The notes under the pieces are model-generated. The model was not told the origin of the DNA. It saw nothing but the letters and a program-made list of their open reading frames with translations, and searched no databases. This document shows positions 8,552 to 18,734 of a DNA stretch of 64,000 bases, piece after piece. A program made the translations under genes and the position numbers. Origin of the DNA: Acidisarcina sp963790505 (lineage in GTDB: Bacteria; Acidobacteriota; Terriglobia; Terriglobales; Acidobacteriaceae); contig CAWBOT010000002.1 of assembly GCA_963790505.1 (NCBI GenBank), positions 434,001 to 498,000 on the forward strand, read 5' to 3'. How positions within the stretch are numbered: position 1 is the first letter of the stretch; every line of letters starts with the position of its first letter.

Positions 8552-8578
8552 GCTGGTTTGGTTACCTCCAACTCCAGC
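8552..8578 (-). promoter_or_regulatory. leader hairpin upstream of metY terminator
   Basis: GCTGG and CCAGC (8574-8578 with 8552-8556) enclose a second pairing, TTGG with CCAA, around the loop AGGTAA. It sits just before the metY terminator, in the position of an aptamer or anti-terminator element. I do not recognise a known SAM riboswitch class in it. Confidence 0.35.
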
Positions 8579-8711
8579 GATCATCTCCGCGCACCCGCGA
8601 CGAGGGCATACAACACCAGGCACACATTGGGTAAGCGATATTGGCGGGCGTCGGCATCCCCACGAGTATTGACGAATCAGGCGGTCAATGCAAGAGCCGT
8701 CCTCTCTCTGC

Positions 8712-10193
8712 TCATTGGCTCGGCAAAACGAGATATTGTTCCAGCTTCCCGTCCGGCATCGTGTAGGTGGTCACCACGAGTTTCTTGTTCGGGTCGCTAA
8801 AGCCGACTCGAAAGACCTGGAAGGCCATTCCGCCGCGCAACTCTTCAGCTGCCTGTACAAACGAAGTTGGCAGGCCCAGCGGTTTCAGACTGGAGGCAAA
8901 ATCGCCGATCGCCTGCTCGGAGAAGTACGCGTTGCAGTTGGAGGTAAAGAGGGAACGGTCGAGTTTGCCTTCCTGCAGATCGGTGAAAATCGTCTTTGCC
9001 TGGGCCAACGGCAGATCTGCCTGATGGACCGAAGCCGAAGCGGGTGTGCCGAGCACCAGGGGAGCGATCTGGCGAGCTATCCCGGCGGCCGCCTCCGAGG
9101 CGTCTTCATTCGTGAGTACAGTGATAGCCGCGTGATCATCGGGGTAGACGGCGTTCTCCGAGACGAAGCCGGAGACCTCACCGCTATGTTCCAACACAAT
9201 GTGCCCGTTTCGCACTTCAATGAACACACCGAGACCGTAGTGCGTATCCGTGCCGTCCTTGAGCTTCACCGAAGCGAACATCTCTTTGTAGGACTCGGGC
9301 GACAGCAGGGAGCGGTTCATCATGCTGATGTTCCACAACGCAAGGTCACCAGCAGGCATGGCCAGCTCTCCTGCAGCGAACATCCAGCCAGCACCCTCTT
9401 TCGGCGCCGGCCGCGGCGGTCCGAGCGCATAGCGTAGATAACCCTGGGCGTCGGTGTCTCCCAACCTCGCCAGGTCGGAGTTGTAAACCGACCTCATTTG
9501 CAGAGGGGTGAAGATTCGCTCTTGCAAGAAGCGAAATAAGGGCTCGCCGCTCACCAGTTCGACGATTCTTCCGGCGACCACGTAATTCGTGTTCGAGTAT
9601 TGCCACTTCGTTCCCGGATCGAAATCGAGCGGCTTCTTCGCCCAGGTATCGAGAATGTATTGCGGGGTCGCCGGCTTCAGCATCGGTGGCATGACATAGT
9701 CCTCAGCCCAGAAGTCCTGATAACCAGAGGTATGCGACAGCAACATGCGAATGGTCACGTCATTGGCCCGGGTGAGTTCGGGCAGGTACCTGGAGACCGG
9801 GTCGTCGACTTTCAGCTTGCCGTCCTGCTCGAGCAGCAGGATCGCCGCAGCCGTAAACTGCTTCGAAACCGAACCGATGGAGTACCGCATCTGTGGAGTT
9901 GCCGGCGTGGGCGGCTCAATGCGGGCCATTCCGAAGGCCTTGTTATAGACGATATTTCCGCCTTTGACTATCGAGATGGAAGCTGAGGGAACGCCGGTCG
10001 TGGCAAGTACATCATGAGCGATAGAGTCGATCTTCGTCGTAACGTCCGGATCAAGGGTGCTTACCTGCACCCAATCCGCACTCACCTGCACCGATGCGGC
10101 AGACGGCAGCGCCTCGGAGCAAAAAGTCGTTAAGAGAAGAAGCGCAACGGGCGGGAGTAATTTTCCTGGGAACCTGCAGAGACACAAAGCCAT
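8712..10193 (-). CDS. exported serine hydrolase, class C beta-lactamase fold
   Basis: This 493-residue protein begins with a hydrophobic signal-like segment (PPVALLLLTTFC). The penicillin-binding/beta-lactamase fold follows: SVSK carries the nucleophile (SxxK), YSN is the YxN motif, and HSG replaces the KTG triad. That combination is common in esterase-, peptidase- and Pab87-like members, so antibiotic hydrolysis should not be assumed. About 110 residues after the hydrolase domain resemble the extra C-terminal domain seen in many acidobacterial relatives. It probably acts in the periplasm on peptides or esters. It lies upstream of metY on the same strand, with the leader region between them. 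Confidence 0.8.
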   Translation of the reverse strand: MALCLCRFPGKLLPPVALLLLTTFCSEALPSAASVQVSADWVQVSTLDPDVTTKIDSIAHDVLATTGVPSASISIVKGGNIVYNKAFGMARIEPPTPATPQMRYSIGSVSKQFTAAAILLLEQDGKLKVDDPVSRYLPELTRANDVTIRMLLSHTSGYQDFWAEDYVMPPMLKPATPQYILDTWAKKPLDFDPGTKWQYSNTNYVVAGRIVELVSGEPLFRFLQERIFTPLQMRSVYNSDLARLGDTDAQGYLRYALGPPRPAPKEGAGWMFAAGELAMPAGDLALWNISMMNRSLLSPESYKEMFASVKLKDGTDTHYGLGVFIEVRNGHIVLEHSGEVSGFVSENAVYPDDHAAITVLTNEDASEAAAGIARQIAPLVLGTPASASVHQADLPLAQAKTIFTDLQEGKLDRSLFTSNCNAYFSEQAIGDFASSLKPLGLPTSFVQAAEELRGGMAFQVFRVGFSDPNKKLVVTTYTMPDGKLEQYLVLPSQ

Positions 10194-10314
10194 CGTTGGA
10201 CGGACCTCGAAGATTGGGTCAGTCTAACAGGCTCTCTCCAGCCCTGAGCCAGAAGAGGAACGCCGACGCCTTAGAGCGCGTAGCGTCCCTCTTAGCCAAA
10301 ACCGAAATTGAAAG

Positions 10315-10512
10315 TTATTTGGTAAACTCGGTCGAATCTTGCCGATGCTGCCGGTCGATTCCTCTGCGTGCCGACTTATCAGCCAACTGATCCAGCTTAT
10401 CCTGCGGCTTGTGCCCCTCGACGTGAACCGGAATCTCTTTGTTGACGCCCGCGGGAGATCCCGCGCCTGCCTGACCCGTTCCGACTGGATCTACGTTTGT
10501 CTCTGTCGCCAT
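10315..10512 (-). CDS. small hydrophilic protein of unknown function
   Basis: This 65-residue acidic/basic protein has no membrane segment or cysteine. It is Gly/Pro-rich at the start (VGTGQAGAGSPAG) and charged in the second half (HKPQDKLDQLADKSARRGI). I do not recognise a family. The open frame is preceded by AAAAGGGG about 5 bases before the ATG, which makes translation plausible. It stands between the serine hydrolase and the divergent phosphoesterase. Confidence 0.5.
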   Translation of the reverse strand: MATETNVDPVGTGQAGAGSPAGVNKEIPVHVEGHKPQDKLDQLADKSARRGIDRQHRQDSTEFTK

Positions 10513-10721
10513 TGAATGACCCCTTTTCTACGCCTTGTGATTCCGGAATCTGCATGCCAGTTGCCCCAGTCTGCGGCTGCGCAGCGCGAACGTTGGCGTG
10601 CGGCCCTTGACGCACCTGCAAACGATTGATTCAAAGAGACAAGTTCGGCCAGTCTTGTGATTGTGGGAGATCGAATAAGATTGAAGTTCAAGTCCCATCC
10701 TCCTTTGAAAACGAAGCCAGA

Positions 10722-11579
10722 ATGACGGAAACTCCCGCCAGACCTGTTAGCCGTCGGGCCTTCCTGAAGGCCGGCGCCCTCGTCGTTGGCGGGTTGGCGC
10801 TCTATGCCGGGGAGGGCGAGCGACATTGGCTCGAGGTCGAGCAGGTGGAGATTCGTCTGAAGAACCTGCCTGAGGCCTTCCGTGGCTTCCGTATCGCTCA
10901 TCTCGCCGACTTCCATTACGGGGAATACTCCGAGCCGACCTTTATCCGCTCGATGGTGCAACGGGTCAACGCCCTTCAACCCGACTTAATCACACTGGCC
11001 GGCGACTTCATTAGCTGCGGGCCGATGGTGAAGCGGATATCGGCCGACTACGCTTACCACTGCGCCCGGCTACTCGCGCACCTGAAGTCGCCGCAAAAGT
11101 TTGCCGTCATGGGCAACCACGACGTGATGGTCAGCCGGGCGGATGTCACCGACGCGCTGGTTTCCGTCGGCATCCCGGTTCTACACAACGATGCGGTGCC
11201 GATTGAGAAGGACGGTGCCCGCCTTTGGGTTGCTGGGGTCGCGGATGCCCTTTGCGACCGTCCTGACCTGCGTGCGGCAATGCCCGGCGGGCGGAACGCG
11301 GCGTCAGAGCCACTCATCCTGATGGCCCACGAGCCGGATTACGCCGACCGGGTCATCGGCTCGGGGGTTGATCTCATGCTGTCGGGACACACCCACGGCG
11401 GCCAGGTACGAATTCCGTTCCTCCCCTTGGTGAACCTGCCGCCGTTGGGCCAGAAATACGTGGAGGGGAGATTCGCTCTCGGAGACCTGCAGCTCTACGT
11501 TACCCGTGGAATCGGCACGGTAGGGGTTCCGTTTCGGTTCCGCTGCCCGCCGGAAATCGCCCTGATTACCCTCACCTGA
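10722..11579 (+). CDS. Tat-exported metallophosphoesterase (YaeI-like)
   Basis: This is a calcineurin-type phosphoesterase of 285 residues. The N-terminus SRRAFLKAG followed by a hydrophobic stretch is a twin-arginine signal, so the protein is exported folded. Metal-binding motifs come in order: HLADFHYG (D and H), LAGDF, GNHD, MAHEPDY and SGHTHGGQ. The family includes YaeI/LpxG-like enzymes that cleave UDP-diacylglucosamine or other phosphodiesters; the substrate here is not known. The start at 10722 is chosen because it places the Tat motif near the N-terminus, while the upstream frame lacks similarity. Confidence 0.83.
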   Translation: MTETPARPVSRRAFLKAGALVVGGLALYAGEGERHWLEVEQVEIRLKNLPEAFRGFRIAHLADFHYGEYSEPTFIRSMVQRVNALQPDLITLAGDFISCGPMVKRISADYAYHCARLLAHLKSPQKFAVMGNHDVMVSRADVTDALVSVGIPVLHNDAVPIEKDGARLWVAGVADALCDRPDLRAAMPGGRNAASEPLILMAHEPDYADRVIGSGVDLMLSGHTHGGQVRIPFLPLVNLPPLGQKYVEGRFALGDLQLYVTRGIGTVGVPFRFRCPPEIALITLT

Positions 11580-11693
11580 AGCGCGATTCGCGACGGCGCC
11601 CCGACTGCTTTATACTTTTGAAGTACCCGCCTATGGTCGCAAGCCAGGGCCAGCCCGCGTGCCCGCACGCTCATTAAAGGTCGTAGCCTCTTC

Positions 11694-13676
11694 ATGATTC
11701 GCTTTCTCCAAAAAGATAACAAGTTCGTCAAAAGCATACTGTGGGTATTCATCGGCGTTACCTGCATCACGATGGTGATCTTCCTCGTGCCCGGCTTGCT
11801 AAACGATTCCGCCTCCGCCTCCGATACCTATGCGACCGTCCGTCCGGGCGGATGGATGGGTAAATACATCGGTTCCGCGACGGATATCCAGACACTAGAG
11901 GTGCAGCAGGCGGCCTCTCAAATGTTGCAACAGCAGCGGCTGCCCGATTTCGTACTGCCATACATGATGCAGCGCGTCGGCCAGCAAATGATCCAAGAGG
12001 CGGTCGTCGTACAGGAGGCCAACCGGCTTGGACTGCAAGTCACCGACGAGGGGCTGCGCCAGTTTCTGCATACCGGAATGTACGGTCAGGTTTTGTTCCC
12101 CAAAGGGCAATACATTGGCGACGAGCAATATCGCCAGTTGATCGCGCAACACTTCCAGATCACCACGCAGAAGTTTGAGACCGAAGTGAAGAAGGAGATC
12201 GAAGAGAACCGGCTCAAGGCGATGGTCACCGGCGGTATCACGGTCTCGGGTAACGAAGTTCGCGACTATTACGTGAACCAGGGAACCAAGATCAAGTTCG
12301 ACTATGCAGTGATCGATTCCGACGGAAGTAGAGAAACAGATCAATCCGACTGACGCGGAGCTGCAGACGTTCTTCAAGTCCAATACCGCCAAGTATGCGA
12401 CCGCCATTCCAGAGTCGCGCAAGGTCAGCTATTTTGCCTTCAGCGACGGCCAGGAGCCGGGCGGAACCCCTCAGGTCAGCGAAGCGGAGATCCAGCAGTA
12501 CTACAACCAGCACCTCGACGAATACAAGGTCGACGAGCAGGTCAAGGTGCGGCACATCCTCATCAAGGTGGACGGTTCAGACCCGAAGGCCGACGCGGCT
12601 GCCAAGGCAAAGGCGCAGAGACATCCTGAAGCAGATCAAGGCAGGTGGCAACTTCGCCGAGCTGGCGAAGAAGAACTCTGACGACCCGGGCAGCAAAGAC
12701 CAGGGCGGCGAGCTTGGTTTCCTCAAGCGCGGCGCGACCGTTCCGGAGTTCGATCAGGCAGCGTTCACGCTTGCAGCCGGGACAGACCTCCGACCTGGTG
12801 AAGACCAAGTTCGGCTATCACATCCTTCAAGTGGAAGAGAAGCAGACCGCGCACACCCGGTCCGCTGGATGAAGTGAAGACGACCATCATGGCGCTGCTT
12901 ACCCGCCAGAAAGAAGTCTACGCAGGAGCAGGCCTACGCGCAGCAGCTTGCAACCGAGGCTCAGAAGAACGGTCTCGCCAAGACCGCAGAGGCCCATCAT
13001 CTGCAGTTGGTGACGACCGATTATCTACAACAGGGGGCAATCATCCCCGGCCTGGCCGATGGATCGAAGCTGCTCACGGGCGCCTTTGCCGCGAAAGCCG
13101 GAGCCGCGCCGCAGATCGCTTCGACGGGCGAGGGCTTTGCGGTGTACAAGGTGGATGACGTGAAGGCCGCTCATGCGCCGAATTTCGATGAGTTCAAGCC
13201 GACATTGATGACCGACTATCGCCAGCAGCAACTGCCGCAGTTGCTGGCCCGCGAGACCAACGACCTCGCAGAGAAGGCCCGCCAGGACGGAGCAACGATC
13301 TCGCGAAGGCGGCTAAGGAAGTGGGGATTCCGGTCAAGTCGAGCGACCTGGTCGGTCGCACCGGCCAGGTGCCGGACATCGGACAGTTGGCATCGTCGCG
13401 CCCGGCTTTTTCGACCTGAACATCGGGGCAGATCAGCAACCCGATCAACACCGGCCGGACGGCATTGTCGCAAAGCTGGTCGACAAACAGCAGCCGACTG
13501 CTGAAGAGATTGCCAAGAACCTCGACCAGACGCGGGACACATTACTCCAGGCAGCGTCGCGAGCAGATGTTCGCAGGTCTTTGTGACCAACCTGGTCGAT
13601 CAGTACCAGAAGCAGGGCCGCATTCGGCATGAACAAGAAAGCGCAGTCAGCACTAACGCCGGGCGCGGCGAGCTAA
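11694..13676 (+). pseudogene. PpiD/SurA-like peptidyl-prolyl isomerase, frame broken by about 11 indels
   Basis: This is a membrane-anchored periplasmic foldase. An N-terminal helix (ILWVFIGVTCITMVIFLVPG) is followed by a SurA-N-like chaperone region, then a parvulin rotamase domain (VKVRHILIKVDG, NFAELAKKNSDDPGS, GGELGFLKRG, FGYHILQVEE), and a long C-terminal part that ends in SALTPGAAS at 13676. The reading changes frame near 12324, 12618, 12782, 12861, 12912, 13292, 13409, 13426, 13560, 13575 and 13625. Each piece rejoins to a sensible 650-residue protein once one base is added or removed. The same clustering continues into malQ, so sequencing or assembly error is more likely than true decay. 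If corrected, the gene would be intact. Confidence 0.8.
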
Positions 13677-13718
13677 CGGCCTCCCCGCCTCACTAGAAGC
13701 CTATGCAAAACAACCGGC

Positions 13719-13763
13719 GGCCCGTGATTCGGAATCTCTCCAATCGCGGGCCCTTTTTCTTTT
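13719..13763 (+). terminator. strong intrinsic terminator between ppiD-like gene and malQ
   Basis: GGCCCGTGATT (13719-13729) pairs with AATCGCGGGCC (13742-13752), an 11-bp stem with one G-T pair, followed by CTTTTTCTTTT. It fits termination after the PpiD-like gene, but it ends only about 20 bases before the malQ ATG. Confidence 0.8.
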
Positions 13764-13783
13764 ACCGCTGCGGGAAATCATTC

Positions 13784-15317
13784 ATGCCATTGAAGCGTTC
13801 CTCCGGACTGCTGCTGCACATCACCTCTCTGCCTTCCTACGGCGGAATCGGCGACTTCGGCGCGGCAGCATATGAGTTCGCCGACTATCCTCGCCGCCGC
13901 AAAACAGAAGTACTGGCAGGTGCTTCCGCTGAGCCCGACCGGCTATGGCAACTCGCCTTACGCGGCGCTGTCGGCCTTCGCCGGAAATCCGCTGCTGATC
14001 AGTCTGGAAAAGCTGTCGGCGTGGGGCTGGATTGGTGCTGAGCGTCTCGCCGGCCTGCTTGGGCGGGATGGGAATGTGCAATTCGACAAGGTGATGGGGA
14101 CCAAGCTGCCCTTGCTGCACGAGGCATCGCTGAATTTCCTCAGCAATCATGCTGCGCTGGGAGAAAGCGGCGCGACGCAATGGGCGCGATTCGAGCAATA
14201 TTGCAAAGACAATGCGTTCTGGCTCAACGACTGGGCGTTCTATAGCGTATTGCGGGAGAGATACAAGACCGGCGCCTGGTACCAGTGGCCAAAAGAGTTG
14301 GCGCGGCGCGAGCCTGAGGCTATGACGACCGTCGGCCGGGAAGACGGGCAAAGGCTTGCGATCGAACAAGTGATTCAGTTTGCCTTTGACGAGCAATGGC
14401 GGGAGCTTCGCGCGTATTGCCTCGAACGCGGCATCCGATTTATCGGCGATGTAGCAATTTTTGTTAGCTACGACAGCGCCGACGTTTGGACCCATCCAGG
14501 AGCCTTTGAGTTGAACGACGATCTGGCGCCGGTACATGTCTCAGGCGTGCCGCCGGACTACTTCAGTTGGACGGGACAACGGTGGGGCAATCCGCTATAT
14601 CGCTGGGATGCACTGGAAGAGCAGGGCTTTGACTGGTGGGTTGCGCGGATTCGCCGCTCGAAGGAACTCTACGACGTCATTCGCCTCGACCATTTTCGCG
14701 GATTCGAGGCCTATTGGGCGATCCCTGCCGAAGACGATACGGCCATCAACGGGAAGTGGGTCAAGGCGCCGGGTGCGGCGCTTTTCTCACGGCTTCGCGA
14801 GGCGCTTGGGGAGCTGCCCTTCATCGCTGAAGACCTGGGCCTGATCACGAAGGAAGTCGATGCGCTACGTGAACAGTTTGGCATGCCGGGAATGCGCATT
14901 TTGCAGTTCGGTTTTGGCGACCGCGGTTCCCATAACTATCTGCCGCACCGTTATGTGCCCAACAGTGTGGTCTACACCGGTACGCACGACAACGACACTA
15001 CCCGAGGCTGGTGGGAGCATGGCGCTGGACCGCGGGAGAAGGCCTCAGTGGAAACCTATCTTCACCCCGGGCCGGATGGCGTGGTGTGGCCGCTGATTCG
15101 CGCGGCAGCCACCTCGGTGGCCGACATGTGCCTCTTCCCGCTCCAGGACATACTCGAGTTAGGCTCGGAGGCGCGGATGAATACACCGTCGCAGCCGGAG
15201 AATAACTGGGCTTGGCGCTACGCTGAGGGGGCGCTGAAGGCTGAAACTGCGGCTCGTCTAGCGGCCTTGATGGAAATGACCGACCGCGACGATTACGTCG
15301 AGCCGGAGAAAACCTAA
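13784..15317 (+). pseudogene. malQ: 4-alpha-glucanotransferase (amylomaltase, GH77), one frameshift
   Basis: This is a GH77 enzyme that disproportionates malto-oligosaccharides in glycogen/maltodextrin metabolism. The N-terminus LKRSSGLLLHITSLPSYGGIG is in one frame and LAAAKQKYWQVLPLSPTG onward in another. A single extra C near 13889 (tatcctcgcc instead of tatctcgcc) breaks the frame. Catalytic blocks are intact: DVIRLDHFRGF (nucleophile), FIAEDLG (acid/base) and YTGTHDNDT. The repaired length of about 510 residues is normal. Because the break lies at the end of a stretch full of indels, the gene is probably functional and the sequence faulty. It converges with treY, so glucan-to-trehalose metabolism is a likely context. 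Confidence 0.85.
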
Positions 15318-15349
15318 TAGAGTGCAGCAGGCGTAAGTCTAAGATCTCG

Positions 15350-18343
15350 TTACGTCTCCGAGACCAGAACCGCGACGGGAAAGGTCGCGAAGACGTGGCT
15401 CAGCGGAATCGACTTCGCGAGTTCGACGTCGGCCTTCTCAGGCGAAGCAACGGCGACCGTCTCGGCGGTGAAGATGTTTCTGAAGGCGGCAGGAGACTCG
15501 GCGGGGAGGGCCAGTGAAGTGCCATTCCACGCGGCCCCAAGGGGGAGTTCCATTTTGCCGCGCATGAGCGTGTAGGCAAATCGAGGGACGACCGTCAGCA
15601 CCGATCTTCCCTGATATTGGCGGAGGAAAGCGACGGCATGATCGTGCTTGTCCCCGGTAATTTCGAGGGGCAGGTATTCCCCTTTTCGAAAGAGCTCCTG
15701 GTCCCTGGAGCGCAAGTGCAGAGCCTTGGAGCAGACCCAGAGCTTGATCCGGCCGTCGGCTAGATCGCCCAGGGTTTGCCGGCAGACGGGCAATTCTCCA
15801 GAAGCTCTTTCCAGCGAATCCATCTCGTTCAACAAACGATTACGGAGCTGGTAATCAACGGGGCGGCGATTGTCGGGGTCGACCAAGCTGAGGTCCCATA
15901 GCTCGCTGCCCTGGTAAAAGTCGGGCACTCCAGGCGAGGTGAGCTTGAGGACCGTCTGGGCAAGGGAATTGATGGCCCCGAAGAATTGCACGCGCGGCAA
16001 GATTGTGCCCAAAACCTGAACGAATCGAGAGTCGCGACCTTTGGCATCAGGCAGCAGCAGGTCCGCGAGAAAGGCGTGAACAGCCTCAATGTATTCGGGG
16101 TTGGGATTGAGCCAGCTGAGGTTGACCTTCGATTCGCTCAACGCTTTGGAGGAATATTCCTGGATACGCTTGAGAAAATCCTCTCGTGAGGCGTTGCCTT
16201 CCATCTTCCAGGGCCACGCGCCAACGATGTTTTGGTAGAGCATGTACTCTTCATTCGCATCGGGTGCAGTGCGGTCATCACTCAATTTGCGTTTGATCCC
16301 GGATGAGAAACGTTGCCAGCGTCGCACGGCTGAGGCCCACTCCGAAGGCATTTCAGACAGCACATTCAGCCGCGCGCGCACGTCTTCGCTGCGCTTGGTG
16401 TCGTGGGTCGAAAGAGTGAGCAGCGCATCGGGCGAAAAATTAAGCCGGTCCTGGTTGCTGCTATGGAAGAGCTCCGGAGTGATGCCGAAGCTCTTCATCG
16501 AGCTGCCGACCTCGTTCGAAGCGACGAAGCGGTTATAGACGTAGAAGGAAGTGTCTTCTACTCCCTTAGCCATTACCGGTCCGGTGAGTTGCTGAAACTT
16601 CAGTGCGAAGTAGAGTTGCTCGCTGTCGATCTCGCTTTGCGGTCGACCGGGGCGACCGCCGAGCAACAGAGTCGTCTTCAGGAAGTCGAACGCCGACGCG
16701 TCGATTCCAGAGTTGAGGCGTTTTGCTCGAGCGATCGCCACCTCTACGAACTCCCTATCGCGAGCGGTGTATTGGCCGCGATCATCGATGTAAGTCCGAT
16801 AGACCGGGAAGCAGGCGATCGTCTCGCGAATTACCGCTTCAAGGATATTCTCGGTGAAGTCCCGGGCGCGCCGGTCGGAGGCCGCGATGTGGCTCAGCAG
16901 GTTGGTGAGAACGTAGACCTCGCTGGCGAGCGAGGTCTGCATCACTTGTAGCTTGGAGCGGTAGATAATTTCGTCAGGACTCGTGCGACACCCTGTCGCT
17001 TCTTCATAGATCCGGTTGAATCGCTGCTCATTTGCCGACTGGATAAAGAGCTGATTGGCGAAATGGATGAAATCGTAACCAGATGTGCCGTTTACAGGCC
17101 ATTCGCGCGGAAGAGCCTCGCGCGGTTCGAGTATCTTCTCAACGACGCAGAAGAGAGGGCGATTTGCGCGGGCCCAGTCATAGCCCCGCAGACGCTCGCG
17201 GATTTCTTCTTCGATTCCGTTGGGCGCGACCGGACCGGTGGCGACTGGGCCGGCGCACAGGCTGGCTATATAGAGCAGTTGCAGCCGGATCAAATACTGC
17301 CGGGGGTTGAACATGCCGTCGGCGTGATCGATGCGAAGTCCGCTCACCTGTTGCTTGCCGAGGAGGCTGCGAATGAGCGTATGGGTGCCGGCAAAAACGG
17401 CGGGGTTTTCCATGCGCAGGCCGGCAAGATCGTTTACATCGAAGAAGCGGCGATAGTTGATTTCCTCTCCTGAAACGCGCCAGAATGCCAGCCGGTAAGG
17501 CTGGGCGTCGAGCAAGTCGTGAAGCTGGTCAAAACTTTGAGCGTCGCCTTTCCTGCCATTGATTGCCTCGAGCGCGCGAACGATCACGGGCGCAAGTTCC
17601 GTTGACCGGAGGGCATGGTCGAGCCGAGGATGAATCTCGGCGAGTTGGGCGCGGCGTTGCGCGACCAGCTTCGGATCGGTAGCTTCGTGCGGCGGAATGT
17701 GGGCGAGATCTTTCAGTATGTCTCGGAAGTTCTGGGGCACTCCAAACTCGGCGTCTTTCTGCTGAGGGAATAATCGAGGAATGGTCCGCGGCGCGATCGG
17801 CATGCGATGGTCGAAATACTGGATGAATGCGCGGCCGTCCTCGATATGCACCTGGATATTGCCGTCTTCCAGCTCTTCCCCGTATTGCTTGCCCAGAATG
17901 GGCAGCAACAGCTTGTTCCACATTTCCGGCTTGGGTGGGTCCCAGTCGATGTCAAAGTAGCCGGCGAACTCGGAGGCGCGGCCATTTTCCAGAACATCCT
18001 GCCACCAGCGCGAGTCGTTGCCGATGCCCATGTGGTTGGGCACTATGTCGAGTAACAGGCCCAGGCCAGCGGCCTTCAGTACACCGGAAAAACTCTCAAA
18101 ACCCTCCGCTCCCCCCAGTTCGGGGTTCAAACGGTCATGGCGGGTAACGTCGTAGCCATGCATGCTACCAGGCCGCGCCTCGAAAAATGGGGAAGAATAG
18201 AAATCGCCAATACCCAGGCACTTCAAGTACGGGATGATCGTCTCAGCGTCTGCAAAGGTAAACTTCGAGTGCATTTGCACTCGATAGGTCGAGCTAGGGA
18301 CGCGCGGTTCGTCCTGTAGAAGCTTTTCAATGCAGTCTTTCAT
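15350..18343 (-). CDS. treY: malto-oligosyltrehalose synthase
   Basis: This is a GH13-type intramolecular transglucosidase that turns the reducing-end bond of maltodextrin into a trehalose unit. The N-terminus has the family signature PSSTYRVQMHSKFTF. LLDIVPNHMGI, SGLRIDHADGMFNPRQY (catalytic aspartate) and LSTHDTKRSEDVRARLNVL are further TreY hallmarks. At about 997 residues it is at the long end for the family. No treZ or treX is in the window, so the releasing hydrolase must be elsewhere. The gene converges on malQ, leaving 32 bases between stops. The start could also be 18364; neither start shows a good ribosome site, and 18343 fits the family N-terminus better. Confidence 0.9.
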   Translation of the reverse strand: MKDCIEKLLQDEPRVPSSTYRVQMHSKFTFADAETIIPYLKCLGIGDFYSSPFFEARPGSMHGYDVTRHDRLNPELGGAEGFESFSGVLKAAGLGLLLDIVPNHMGIGNDSRWWQDVLENGRASEFAGYFDIDWDPPKPEMWNKLLLPILGKQYGEELEDGNIQVHIEDGRAFIQYFDHRMPIAPRTIPRLFPQQKDAEFGVPQNFRDILKDLAHIPPHEATDPKLVAQRRAQLAEIHPRLDHALRSTELAPVIVRALEAINGRKGDAQSFDQLHDLLDAQPYRLAFWRVSGEEINYRRFFDVNDLAGLRMENPAVFAGTHTLIRSLLGKQQVSGLRIDHADGMFNPRQYLIRLQLLYIASLCAGPVATGPVAPNGIEEEIRERLRGYDWARANRPLFCVVEKILEPREALPREWPVNGTSGYDFIHFANQLFIQSANEQRFNRIYEEATGCRTSPDEIIYRSKLQVMQTSLASEVYVLTNLLSHIAASDRRARDFTENILEAVIRETIACFPVYRTYIDDRGQYTARDREFVEVAIARAKRLNSGIDASAFDFLKTTLLLGGRPGRPQSEIDSEQLYFALKFQQLTGPVMAKGVEDTSFYVYNRFVASNEVGSSMKSFGITPELFHSSNQDRLNFSPDALLTLSTHDTKRSEDVRARLNVLSEMPSEWASAVRRWQRFSSGIKRKLSDDRTAPDANEEYMLYQNIVGAWPWKMEGNASREDFLKRIQEYSSKALSESKVNLSWLNPNPEYIEAVHAFLADLLLPDAKGRDSRFVQVLGTILPRVQFFGAINSLAQTVLKLTSPGVPDFYQGSELWDLSLVDPDNRRPVDYQLRNRLLNEMDSLERASGELPVCRQTLGDLADGRIKLWVCSKALHLRSRDQELFRKGEYLPLEITGDKHDHAVAFLRQYQGRSVLTVVPRFAYTLMRGKMELPLGAAWNGTSLALPAESPAAFRNIFTAETVAVASPEKADVELAKSIPLSHVFATFPVAVLVSET

Positions 18344-18503
18344 TTGTCTGCACTTTGGATGCAAAATGATGGGCCCTGGTAGGCTGGCGGGGGCGGGGAT
18401 AGCTAACGTCGAAGTCGTCGCGCGTCATCCAGGACCCGAGGCACCTTTACGAATCCTTCATGAGGGCCGAAAATAAGACACAAGACAAAAGAAGCGAGGA
18501 ACC

Positions 18504-18722
18504 ATGTCGAACACGATTCCAGCCACACCGCCCCGTGCCACTCCGCTTTCCGGCGAGGCTATCCGATTGATGAATTACGTTGATGACGTCTCGACGACGT
18601 TGCGCAGGGTGCTTGCTTTGGCGCCGACGTTGACTGTGGATGAGCGCAAACGCCTACTCGAGTACTTGAAGAATTCTTCACCCAACGCCGACACCGTGCT
18701 TGAAGCTCTCAGCGTGAAGTAG
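18504..18722 (+). CDS. small hypothetical protein (72 aa)
   Basis: A hydrophilic protein with a likely helical core (AIRLMNYVDDVSTTLRRVLALAP, then TVDERKRLLEYLKNSS). No family was recognised. AGCGAGG sits about 7 bases before the ATG, so translation is likely. The following dehydrogenase-like gene starts 12 bases after its stop, suggesting a two-gene operon. Confidence 0.6.
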   Translation: MSNTIPATPPRATPLSGEAIRLMNYVDDVSTTLRRVLALAPTLTVDERKRLLEYLKNSSPNADTVLEALSVK

Positions 18723-18734
18723 CCGCGAGCAGGG

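Noticed and set aside
8712..10193. Antibiotic-resistance beta-lactamase
   Set aside because: The class C fold is present, but HSG replaces KTG and the extra C-terminal domain points to esterase/peptidase relatives.
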